Source: an uncultured Eubacteriales bacterium (GTDB taxonomy: Bacteria; Bacillota; Clostridia; Monoglobales; Monoglobaceae). Taken from it: 7,756 nucleotides of DNA. The DNA is taken from contig URTH01000077.1 in the NCBI GenBank assembly GCA_900550775.1, forward strand, positions 1-7,756. The letters are read 5' to 3'. This document shows, piece after piece, positions 1 through 7,066 of the stretch. Under the pieces are notes generated by a model. The model had not been told where the DNA came from and did not search any database. It was given only the letters and a program-made list of their open reading frames with translations. The position numbers and the translations under genes are program-made. Positions within the stretch are counted from its first letter, which is position 1, and each line of letters opens with the position of its first letter.

Positions 1-736
1 TGTGATCGATGATGCATCGACAGACAAAACCGCGGAGAGGGCGGAGGGGCTGCACCTTCCGATTCGGCTGATTCGGCTCGGTCAAAACTGCGGTTCGATT
101 GCCAAAACAAGAAACATCGGACTGCGGGCGGCACACGGCCGCTATCTTACCTTTTTGGACGCGGACGACTATTACGCAGACGGTGCCGTCGCTGCGCTGA
201 TCGGCTATTTAAAGGAATATACGCCGGACATTGCGCGTTTTGGCTATACCGAGGTCTATCCGCCCGATTATCGAACGAAGATTCCGTATTGGAATCCAAG
301 GCCGTTTCGTCTGGTGAAAAAAGAGGATTTTAAAAGTGAAGGCTATCCTCAGCTGATTGGCGGAATCGGACTTAACAGTGTTTGTCTGGCTGCGTTTCAA
401 AGAAGGATGCTCGGCACGCTCTGCTTCCCGGAGGATTTTTTGACCGCGGAGGACGTTGCCTTTTCCATCGAGGCTTATACCGCAGCACAAAGCGTGCTTT
501 TTCTCCCGGATCGCCTTTATTGCTATTTTCAGACCGGCAAGGGGCTGACGGGCGCCGGTACGGGGATTTTAAAAAAGTATCATTATAATTTTATGCTGGT
601 TTTAAGAATGTTAAAAAAGCTGCCGAAGTGGGGACTTGCCGCGCCGCGGTGGTATCTTAAAACGATGCTTCGCCCCTTTGTGATTACCTTGGATAAGATA
701 AAAAGAATGAAGAATGATACCGTCGCAATGGGATAG
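1..736 (+). CDS. Glycosyltransferase family 2 (GT-A fold), C-terminal part, cut by left window edge
   Basis: This is the last 244 codons of a family 2 glycosyltransferase; reading starts at base 2 and the true start lies outside the window. The visible part begins inside the nucleotide-binding motif VIDDASTD (visible residues 1-8), so probably only a few tens of N-terminal residues are missing. The family pattern GxxAxxRNxG follows at about 31-40, then the metal-binding DxD motif in FLDADDYY (D53, D55) and the likely catalytic ED pair in TAEDVAFS (E150-D151), followed by the typical LYCYF segment near 172-176. The C-terminus (about 190-237) is basic and hydrophobic and may lie on the inner face of the membrane. 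The family transfers a sugar from a nucleotide donor to a lipid-linked acceptor in the cytoplasm; donor and linkage cannot be read from sequence. The stop is 15 bases before the polymerase gene, in keeping with one operon. Confidence 0.9.
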   Translation, partial: VIDDASTDKTAERAEGLHLPIRLIRLGQNCGSIAKTRNIGLRAAHGRYLTFLDADDYYADGAVAALIGYLKEYTPDIARFGYTEVYPPDYRTKIPYWNPRPFRLVKKEDFKSEGYPQLIGGIGLNSVCLAAFQRRMLGTLCFPEDFLTAEDVAFSIEAYTAAQSVLFLPDRLYCYFQTGKGLTGAGTGILKKYHYNFMLVLRMLKKLPKWGLAAPRWYLKTMLRPFVITLDKIKRMKNDTVAMG

Positions 737-751
737 AGTGGAGAATGAACG

Positions 752-1975
752 ATGCGTTTGAGAGGGAAAAGCCCGGAGGTTTTATCAAAAAAAGATCCGA
801 TCAGCCAGGAATGCCTTGCGGCATGCCTGTATTTTATGTGTCTGCCTTTTACGGTTGTCACAACGCCGTTTGGGTCGCTGCTTAAGGTGGTAACCCTCCC
901 GATTATGGCGTTTCTTGTTCTTCGTATTCTGATGGGAAAAAGCGAACTGACCTTTCATTATGTTCACTTTTGTTACCTGATCTATATCATCTATACCATC
1001 AGTATGCTCTTTGTTTTTCACGACAGCAAAGCGGTGACAACCACGAAAGATATGGTACTTGGCACACTGATGTTTCTTTTAATCACCGCGCGGATTTATA
1101 CAAACCGCGAACGGGAATGGATCGAATCGGCGTGGCTGATTGTCGGGCTGATCTGTATTTATGCTTGTTTAAGCTCGACCGAGGTCGTCAGCAAAAGCGA
1201 GAGCCGCGCCGTTGTCAGAATTTTGGGGTTTGAAGAGGATCAAAATCAGTTCTGCGCATATCTGATTATGCCGACGCTCATCAGCGTCAAACGTTTTTTG
1301 GAGCGCAGACGGGGCTATCCTGTCTACCTTGTCATCATCGCACTCTCGTTTTATTCCATTTTAAAAACGGGATCCCGCGGCGGCTTACTCGGTATTTTGC
1401 TCGGCCTTTTTGCCTATGCCGCCATCGGTATCAAAAGCGTTAAGACAAGGCTTATACTGTTTGCCTCTGCCGCAGCGCTCACTTTGATGATTGTGACGGT
1501 TGTGGTGCCGCTGCTGCCGGAGAATGTCGCCGCGCGTTACACCATTCAGGCCGTCGAAGAGGACGGCGGCAGCGGCCGCACGGAAATCTGGCGTTTTCTG
1601 ATCGATTATTCGTTTCGGGAGCCGGGCAGGCTCTTGCGCGGCTCCGGCATTTTTTCTACCTACGGGATTATGAAAAGCGCCGGGTTTCAAAACGGTGTGG
1701 CGCACAACGCCTTTATCCAGATTTTAAATGACGAGGGCATGATCGGGCTGCTGCTTTTTATCATCTCGATCGTGTCATGCCTGATCCGCAACATGAAAAG
1801 AGAGCCGCTGTACGCCTGTGCGTATCTTTCGATGCTGGGGTTTGCGATCTCGCTGACGTTTTATGTTTTTAAACCGAATCTAAATATCATGATGATGTGC
1901 GCGATGAGTTTTTACGGCAGCTTGCCGCAGGATCGTCTGCACGATACCACGAAAGGAGCGTCCCTCTATGCGTAA
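752..1975 (+). CDS. wzy: O-antigen ligase/polymerase family membrane protein, probable Wzy polysaccharide polymerase
   Basis: A 407-residue protein with about 10-12 hydrophobic membrane segments spread over residues 20-390. It has the marks of the O-antigen ligase/polymerase family: an EDQNQF segment (162-167) resembling the family's DPN region, TGSRGG (206-211) at the start of a membrane helix, then a large outside loop with GRTEIW (275-280), a GSGIFSTYG segment (297-305) and a His-Asn pair (H318-N319) followed by QILNDEGMIGLLL. In this family the loop arginines and the histidine are linked to glycan transfer. Ligase (WaaL) and polymerase (Wzy) share these motifs; in a presumed Gram-positive capsule operon, next to Wzz-like genes, polymerase is the better reading. 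The start is supported by TGGAGA at 739-744, 7 bases before ATG. The stop overlaps the next gene by 8 bases, suggesting translational coupling. A terminator-like hairpin lies inside the gene near 1621-1655. Confidence 0.88.
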   Translation: MRLRGKSPEVLSKKDPISQECLAACLYFMCLPFTVVTTPFGSLLKVVTLPIMAFLVLRILMGKSELTFHYVHFCYLIYIIYTISMLFVFHDSKAVTTTKDMVLGTLMFLLITARIYTNREREWIESAWLIVGLICIYACLSSTEVVSKSESRAVVRILGFEEDQNQFCAYLIMPTLISVKRFLERRRGYPVYLVIIALSFYSILKTGSRGGLLGILLGLFAYAAIGIKSVKTRLILFASAAALTLMIVTVVVPLLPENVAARYTIQAVEEDGGSGRTEIWRFLIDYSFREPGRLLRGSGIFSTYGIMKSAGFQNGVAHNAFIQILNDEGMIGLLLFIISIVSCLIRNMKREPLYACAYLSMLGFAISLTFYVFKPNLNIMMMCAMSFYGSLPQDRLHDTTKGASLYA

Positions 1976-3332
1976 AAAAATCATGCGGCTGTTTCAAAAA
2001 AAGTATTTTGCTTTTTTGCTGCTGGTCGTTATCGCGTTCTCTTTTCTCGGAGAATCCTACCATGTACTTGTATTATCCAATTTAAAGGGTATGAATATCC
2101 GGCTGAATTATCCCGGCGCGGAGGAGGGGTTAAACCCGGACGGCAGCCGCTTTGTCATCTCGGAGATGACAAGCGATGAAATTTTGGACGCGGCCAAGGC
2201 CGGCCTGAAACTGGAAAAGTACACCAACGATCAGCTGAGAAAAAGGCTGTTTATCACCACAAAGTTTTCCCAGGCCGCGATGGACGAGGTTGTTTCCGAT
2301 ATTCGTGACGGTATGCACGGCTCCTATGTGCCGACCACGTTTCACGTCTATTATTCGCAAAAGAATAAGCTGGCAAAGAACGAAACGCATGAGTTTTTAG
2401 AGGCGTTGGCCGAGAACTATAAGGACTATTTTTATAAAAACCATGCCGAAAACAATTCCATTTTGCGTTTTGAGCCGGAGGAAGATGCGTTTGTAAACTA
2501 TGATTACAGCGAAATTTATGCGGTGCTTTACGAAAAGGCCGACCAGATGTTAAATTACATGAAAACGCATCGGGAGGAAAACCGCGGCTACCGCTCCTCG
2601 GATCAGATCAATTTCAGCGCACTCATTGACGAGCTGACAAATTTTAAAGATGTCAAGCTGGAAAAATTTTATGCCTACATGATTCAAAACAACATTACAA
2701 AAAACAGAGGAACCTATATCAATAAGCTTTCCTATTTGCTGGATTATCACAATCAAAGCTATCGGAAAAAGAGCAGCGCGTCCGAGATTACCAAGGGCGC
2801 ACTTTATCAGTATGATCCGCAGATCATCGCGGTGGCCTTTGTGCCGTCGGTCGATTCTGCCAACAACTATTATATGAGCCGTACCAAAACGGGAATCGAC
2901 GATCTTGCCAAAAATTCTTACAGTGACGGCATGGAGGCGGCGCGCGTTGCGCAGAAGATTGACGATTATAACAACCGCTTTTCCAAGATGCTGGCGGCTT
3001 CCGATACGGAGGCGGAGACCATCGCGAAGGCGGAGGAATACCTTCAGGGGATTTTAAACGATTTAAAAGAGCTTTCGGATAAAATTCTGCAGCTGGACGG
3101 GGAATATCTGTCCTATAAAACCAACGACTACTTTACCTATGTGGTCGACCCCAAATCCAGCCTTTTAAACCTCAGTATTACAATAAAATTTGCAATATTC
3201 GGCTTGATTCTGGCATTGCTGATGATCCTGTATCTGGAGTTTTTCCATCAGACGGTGACAGAGAAAACCAGACGCTATAAAAGAATCCTCGACGTAATGA
3301 CGGGGATTGGGAAAAGGGGGCGAAAACGATGA
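1968..3332 (+). CDS. Wzz-like polysaccharide co-polymerase / chain-length determinant protein, first of a tandem pair
   Basis: A 454-residue protein with a basic N-terminus, one membrane helix at about 13-30, a predicted extracytoplasmic domain of about 370 residues, a second helix at about 405-424 and a strongly basic cytoplasmic tail (425-454, ending KRGRKR). This is the topology of Wzz-type co-polymerases. After TM1 comes a beta-like segment and the pattern DGS-F-SE-S-I..A...L..D..R (about 58-92), then a THFRV-like strand (TFHVYY, 124-129) followed by an amphipathic helix, as in Wzz domains. The C-terminal third (about 325-375) is helical and charged, possibly coiled coil. The protein has no cysteine and lacks the usual proline-rich motif before TM2 (only P395). 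It has no kinase domain. The start follows AAAGGAG (1952-1958) by 9 bases. Family membership rests on topology, context and the match to its neighbour, since overall similarity is weak; a different cell-envelope role remains possible. Confidence 0.68.
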   Translation: MRKKIMRLFQKKYFAFLLLVVIAFSFLGESYHVLVLSNLKGMNIRLNYPGAEEGLNPDGSRFVISEMTSDEILDAAKAGLKLEKYTNDQLRKRLFITTKFSQAAMDEVVSDIRDGMHGSYVPTTFHVYYSQKNKLAKNETHEFLEALAENYKDYFYKNHAENNSILRFEPEEDAFVNYDYSEIYAVLYEKADQMLNYMKTHREENRGYRSSDQINFSALIDELTNFKDVKLEKFYAYMIQNNITKNRGTYINKLSYLLDYHNQSYRKKSSASEITKGALYQYDPQIIAVAFVPSVDSANNYYMSRTKTGIDDLAKNSYSDGMEAARVAQKIDDYNNRFSKMLAASDTEAETIAKAEEYLQGILNDLKELSDKILQLDGEYLSYKTNDYFTYVVDPKSSLLNLSITIKFAIFGLILALLMILYLEFFHQTVTEKTRRYKRILDVMTGIGKRGRKR

Positions 3333-4723
3333 AACTGACGATCTGGGATTTATTTCACGATCTGTATAAGCATAAGCTGATGATTATCATCGGAACCCTG
3401 TGCGCGCTTGTGCTTGCCAATCTGTATGTAGACAGAATCCAGACCTACTCTGCGGAGGTGGTGATTCGCTATAAAGACGCCTGCGTGTCAAACGGCTATT
3501 CGTTAGACGGTTCCGTTTTTGATTCCAGTGAAATCGTATCGCCCAAGGTGGTTGCTTTTGCGGACCGCAATCTGCCGTTTGACATTACGGACGACGGGAT
3601 TCGTGCCAATACCAAAATTATTCCGATCGTTCCCAGCACCGATCAGAATTTGCAGGAGGCAAAGGAGAAGCAGGGCGAAGAATACGAGTATCATCCCAAC
3701 ACGTTTCGGATTAAGTATAAGGGGAATTCCTCATATTATCAAACGCGCGATACCCTGGATAAGTTAATTGACGGCTACTTTAAGTATTATAACGAAAAAT
3801 ATCTGTATCTTGCGACCATCAGCGAGGTGGACTATCACTTAAGCGGCGGCGAGTACGATTATTTGGAACAGGCGGAAATCCTGCAAAATAATATTGAAAA
3901 CGCCATCGCGGTGCTTGGCGGCTATGTCACGGATGACGCCTACCGTTCGCCCTCTACCGGGCTGACGTTTCAGGATATGATCGCAAAGTTTGAATACCTT
4001 TCGGAATACGATATGCCGCTGATTTTTTCGCAGATTTATACCGCGCGGCTTTCGGTCAACAAGGATTTGCTGATCAACAAATATACCGAACGGCAGGAAC
4101 AGCATCGGCTGGATCAGAAAAACGCGGAGGAAAAGGCCGCGATGGCAGAGGATCGGATGAACGCCTATGTCAGCGCAAATGTTGATGTGCCGAATTCTTA
4201 TAACTATAACCAGGACGGCAATGATGACAACGTTATGATTATTCAGGATGTCCACGACCGGCGGTACGAAAACCGCGTTGATCCGCAGACGACCTATGAT
4301 ACGCTGATTAAAAATTATGTGGCAGACAGCATCGGTGCCAACAACAGTGTGATTGATGCGGAGCATTGTGCAAAGGTGGTAGAGACCTTTGCCTCGCCGG
4401 CCGATCCGTCTGTCAGCTATGAAGAATACGAAACCGCGGTGAAAGCGGAAATTGCGGCGGTGTTGACAAAGCTTCGGGATATGTATCAGACGGCGTTTTC
4501 GCTGATTGACGATTATAACGCCTATGTTCCGGCAAGGCATATCGAATGTCTGACCGGCGTGCGGTATTATGAAAACGTATACGCGTCCTTTTATTATCTG
4601 GTTGCGCTGCTGATTGGTTTTATGCTTTTGTGTGTTTTAGCCATCGCCATCGAAACGGTAAAACGCTACGCAGCCTATCAGAAACAGGAACACAAGAGTG
4701 AAAACGACGCGGCGCAGCAGTAA
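3329..4723 (+). CDS. Wzz-like polysaccharide co-polymerase / chain-length determinant protein, second of a tandem pair
   Basis: A 464-residue protein with membrane helices at about 17-34 and 421-440, an extracytoplasmic domain of about 385 residues, and a short hydrophilic cytoplasmic tail (441-464). The N-terminal domain resembles Wzz: a strand SAEVVIRYKD (41-50), then SSEIVSPKVVAFADRNL (66-82), the ITDDGIR segment (86-92) and TKIIPIVP (95-102), then NTFRIKYKG (124-132) before an amphipathic helix. This is the usual order of strand, helix and strand in that domain. A charged helical stretch (about 245-283) may be coiled coil. The proline-rich motif normally found before TM2 is absent (only P401). 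Three cysteines (52, 347, 407) lie in the outside domain, unlike its cysteine-free neighbour. It overlaps the previous gene by the four bases ATGA, with AGGGGG (3315-3320) 8 bases before the start, so the two are probably co-translated and may act as a hetero-oligomer with Wzy. Confidence 0.72.
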   Translation: MKLTIWDLFHDLYKHKLMIIIGTLCALVLANLYVDRIQTYSAEVVIRYKDACVSNGYSLDGSVFDSSEIVSPKVVAFADRNLPFDITDDGIRANTKIIPIVPSTDQNLQEAKEKQGEEYEYHPNTFRIKYKGNSSYYQTRDTLDKLIDGYFKYYNEKYLYLATISEVDYHLSGGEYDYLEQAEILQNNIENAIAVLGGYVTDDAYRSPSTGLTFQDMIAKFEYLSEYDMPLIFSQIYTARLSVNKDLLINKYTERQEQHRLDQKNAEEKAAMAEDRMNAYVSANVDVPNSYNYNQDGNDDNVMIIQDVHDRRYENRVDPQTTYDTLIKNYVADSIGANNSVIDAEHCAKVVETFASPADPSVSYEEYETAVKAEIAAVLTKLRDMYQTAFSLIDDYNAYVPARHIECLTGVRYYENVYASFYYLVALLIGFMLLCVLAIAIETVKRYAAYQKQEHKSENDAAQQ

Positions 4724-4742
4724 AAAATAAGGTGGGAAAGAC

Positions 4743-5834
4743 ATGGTCGGAATCATACTCTACGGCTCCTTTGAGCTGGCTCCGTATTTTAAAAAGTATA
4801 CCAAGGTGCTCGATGACGCCGGGATCGCCTATGATTTAATCGGTTGGCGCCGCGAAGAAAAGGCGCTCTACGCCGGCGAAAACGTGTTTATGTATGAGGC
4901 GCCGCCGGCAAAGCGGCACGACAGCGTGCTGCATAAAATCCGCCCGGCCTTGGGGTACCGCCGTTTTATCAGGCGTCGGCTCCGCGCCAAAAAATATGAC
5001 AAGCTGATTATTCTGACCACGCAGACGGCGCTTATTTTAGCCGATGTCCTGCTCACCGCCTACCGCGGCAAATATCTTTTTGATTATCGGGACAAATCCT
5101 ATGAGTATATCAGACCTTACCGTATGCTGGTTGATACAATCATAAAACATTCGGTCGAGACCGCCATTTCGTCTCCGTGGTTTCGCGAGAGTCTGACAAA
5201 GGAAAAGCAGTATCTTTTGGTTCACAATCTTCAGGACGAAAATTTAAAAAAGGTACGCCGGTGCTGCAATAAAAAAGAGCCGGGCGCACCCATTGCCGCC
5301 GGGTATGTCGGCGCACTCCGCTCCTATGCGTATCACAAGCATTTGATCGATTGTTTTGCAAATGATAAGCGGTTTGTCTTTCATACCTACGGCTGCGGCG
5401 ATGACTGCGAAAGACTGGCAAGATACGCTGCCCAATTTCCCAATACTTTTGTGCACGGGCGGTATGACGAGGCCGAAAAATACGACATCATCGAAACCTT
5501 TGACATCATGTGCTATAACTATCCGTCAAGCTTTGTCAATGACGGGGCGATTGCAAACAAGTATTATGACGCGCTGATTATGAAAAAGCCGATGTTTGTT
5601 AATCCCAAGACCAGACTTGGCGGCTGGATCGCAGAAAATGGGCTGGGCGTCGGCGTTGACGAGGAGGAGACCCAAATTACCGATACGATTTACGATTGGT
5701 ATCGGGCGATGGATCCCGCGGCGTTCGCCAAAACCTGTGACAGCTGCCTTACACAGTATGCAAGGGAGAATGCTGCGTTTGAAGAGAAAATTCGGTCGGT
5801 GCTTTGCGCAAAGGGCGGGAGAGGTACACGATGA
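4743..5834 (+). CDS. Divergent GT-B fold glycosyltransferase (family 4-like)
   Basis: A 363-residue soluble protein, close to the usual size of GT-B glycosyltransferases. The N-terminal half starts with a hydrophobic strand (GIILYG, 3-8) and an LxxxG-type helix typical of the acceptor domain, followed by a very basic stretch (about 72-85) that may touch the membrane. The C-terminal half has the donor-domain pattern: GYVGALRSY (187-195), a strand and glycine turn FHTYGCGDD (213-221), FVHGRY (236-241), and NKYYDALIMKKPMFV (272-286), matching the NKxxEAxxxGKPV segment of family 4 enzymes. The usual glutamate there is D276, and no clear EX7E motif is seen, so the enzyme is divergent. It should transfer one sugar in the cytoplasm during repeat-unit assembly; donor and acceptor are unknown. 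AAGGTGG (4729-4735) sits 7 bases before the start, and the gap after the upstream stop is 19 bases. Confidence 0.75.
   Translation: MVGIILYGSFELAPYFKKYTKVLDDAGIAYDLIGWRREEKALYAGENVFMYEAPPAKRHDSVLHKIRPALGYRRFIRRRLRAKKYDKLIILTTQTALILADVLLTAYRGKYLFDYRDKSYEYIRPYRMLVDTIIKHSVETAISSPWFRESLTKEKQYLLVHNLQDENLKKVRRCCNKKEPGAPIAAGYVGALRSYAYHKHLIDCFANDKRFVFHTYGCGDDCERLARYAAQFPNTFVHGRYDEAEKYDIIETFDIMCYNYPSSFVNDGAIANKYYDALIMKKPMFVNPKTRLGGWIAENGLGVGVDEEETQITDTIYDWYRAMDPAAFAKTCDSCLTQYARENAAFEEKIRSVLCAKGGRGTR
5818..5824 (+). promoter_or_regulatory. Ribosome binding site deciding the start of the family 4 glycosyltransferase
   Basis: GGAGAGG lies 6 bases before ATG 5831 and after the alternative in-frame ATG at 5804, so it favours 5831. 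It sits inside the last codons of the upstream gene, which fits translational coupling through the ATGA overlap. Confidence 0.7.
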
Positions 5835-7000
5835 AAAAAATTCTGATTGTCAACAACAATATGCACATCGGCGGAATCCAGAAATCATTGCTCAATTTGC
5901 TAACAGCGCTCACGCAGTATCGCGGTGCGGAATATGAAATCGATCTTTTGCTGTTTGCAAAGTGCGGAACGCTCCTTGACGAAATCCCAAAGCAGGTCTC
6001 GGTATCGGAGGGGAACTTTTTTACCAAAATCATGGGACTGACCCAAGCAGAGGCCGGGGAAGAGGGCGTTTTGACCTGCCTTAACCGCTCGTTTTGGACG
6101 GTGGTCACCAGGCTTTTTACAACGCGGATCAGCTTTGGCATTTTATCGGGAATGCAGCCGATCAAAAAAACGTATGACGCGGCAATTTCGTTTATGCAGC
6201 CGGGCACCGAACGGGTGTTTTACGGCGGATGCCCGGAATATGTACTCCGCGCGGTAAAGGCAAAAAAGAAGATTTGCTTTATTCACTGTGACTTTATGCA
6301 CTACGGCGGCAACACAAGCAATCACCGCGCACTGCTTTCTCGGTTTGACGCACTTGCGGCGGTTTCGGATTCGGTAAAGGCACGGCTGATTGAGGCCGCG
6401 CCGGAGCTTGCCGGTAAGGCTAAAACCGTACACAATTGCTGCGCGGCCTCGAAAATCAAGGCCGCCGCAGAAGAATATGCAGCCGATGCCGCGCCGGATC
6501 GGATCAATCTCTTTACGGCGGCAAGACTGCACGCTGAAAAGGGAATTTTGCGTATGCTGCCCATACTTTCGCAAATCAAACGCGCAGGGATTGCCTTTAT
6601 ATGGCGCATCGCGGGAGACGGGCCGGATAAAAAAGAGATTGCAGAGCGCGTGACGCAGTACGGACTTTCCCGTGATGTGATCCTCTTGGGCAATTTAAAA
6701 AACCCTTATCCGTATTTTAAGGCGGCCGATCTTGTGCTTGTGCCGTCCTATCACGAGGCTGCGCCCATGGTTTTTGACGAGGCGCGTGTTCTCGGTACGC
6801 CGGTATTTACAACCGATACCACCTCGGCGATTGAGATGATTGCGGACAAAAAATGCGGTATCGTATGCAAAAACGATGACCGTGAAATTGAAAAAGCGCT
6901 GACAGACTATTTGAGCACTTTTCAAAAACAAAAAAACGCTGCGGCCGATTTGGATTTTAGAGCGCCGCTTCAAGAATTTGACGATCTCATCACTGGATGA
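5831..7000 (+). CDS. Glycosyltransferase family 4 (GT-B fold)
   Basis: A 389-residue glycosyltransferase with the usual family 4 marks. The N-terminus KKILIVNNNMHIGGIQKSLLNL (2-23) carries the acceptor-side glycine loop (HIGGIQ). The middle has KKICFIHCDF (146-155) and AAVSDSVKARL (176-186), then VHNCC (200-204) at the domain junction. The donor domain shows TAARLHAEKGI (229-239), RIAGDGPDKKEI (259-270), LLGN (285-288), and the EX7E motif E309/E317 in YHEAAPMVFDEA, which positions the nucleotide-sugar phosphates and ribose. It is a retaining enzyme by family. An in-frame ATG at 5804 would add nine residues, but the start at 5831 is preferred because GGAGAGG (5818-5824) precedes it by 6 bases, the protein then begins MKKILIV as usual, and it gives an ATGA four-base overlap with the upstream gene. 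It presumably adds one sugar of the repeat unit; the specificity is unknown. Confidence 0.9.
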   Translation: MKKILIVNNNMHIGGIQKSLLNLLTALTQYRGAEYEIDLLLFAKCGTLLDEIPKQVSVSEGNFFTKIMGLTQAEAGEEGVLTCLNRSFWTVVTRLFTTRISFGILSGMQPIKKTYDAAISFMQPGTERVFYGGCPEYVLRAVKAKKKICFIHCDFMHYGGNTSNHRALLSRFDALAAVSDSVKARLIEAAPELAGKAKTVHNCCAASKIKAAAEEYAADAAPDRINLFTAARLHAEKGILRMLPILSQIKRAGIAFIWRIAGDGPDKKEIAERVTQYGLSRDVILLGNLKNPYPYFKAADLVLVPSYHEAAPMVFDEARVLGTPVFTTDTTSAIEMIADKKCGIVCKNDDREIEKALTDYLSTFQKQKNAAADLDFRAPLQEFDDLITG

Positions 7001-7066
7001 TAAGCGTGAGAACAAAAGAGAAATAAACAGATAAAATTTCGGCGATATCAAAAGGAGGAGGATACC
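7001..7066 (+). other. Largest intergenic gap (66 bases), purine-rich, no clear promoter or terminator
   Basis: The gap between the family 4 glycosyltransferase and the dehydrogenase is A/G-rich and ends in the strong ribosome binding site. TAAAAT at 7032-7037 is a loose -10 candidate, but I see no -35 element at the right distance. There is no stem followed by a T run. It is most likely an untranslated spacer inside the operon. Confidence 0.6.
7052..7061 (+). promoter_or_regulatory. Very strong ribosome binding site of the sugar dehydrogenase gene
   Basis: AAGGAGGAGG is the best Shine-Dalgarno match in the window; its AAGGAGG core ends at 7058, 8 bases before ATG 7067. It fixes the start and suggests higher translation than the neighbouring genes, which rely on weaker or coupled sites. 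Confidence 0.8.

Noticed and set aside
811..824. Small perfect hairpin ATGCC-TTGC-GGCAT near the start of the polymerase gene
   Set aside because: Short stem with no following T run, and fully explained by codons; no reason to call a terminator or regulator.
3839..4540. Open frame of 233 codons on the minus strand opposite the second co-polymerase gene
   Set aside because: It lies wholly antisense to a well-supported gene, has an Ile/Arg/His/Val-rich composition typical of a shadow frame, and shows no recognisable motif or strong ribosome binding site.
5804..5833. Upstream in-frame ATG start for the family 4 glycosyltransferase
   Set aside because: It would add nine residues (MRKGRERYT) not typical of the family; the ribosome binding site and ATGA overlap fit the start at 5831.
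5749..6207. Open frame of 152 codons on the minus strand across the junction of the two GT-B genes
   Set aside because: Antisense to the end of one well-supported gene and the start of another; no motif or domain pattern seen.
7009..7037. Possible promoter before the dehydrogenase gene (TAAAAT at 7032-7037)
   Set aside because: No -35-like element at 16-18 bases upstream, and the A-rich spacer makes chance -10 matches likely.
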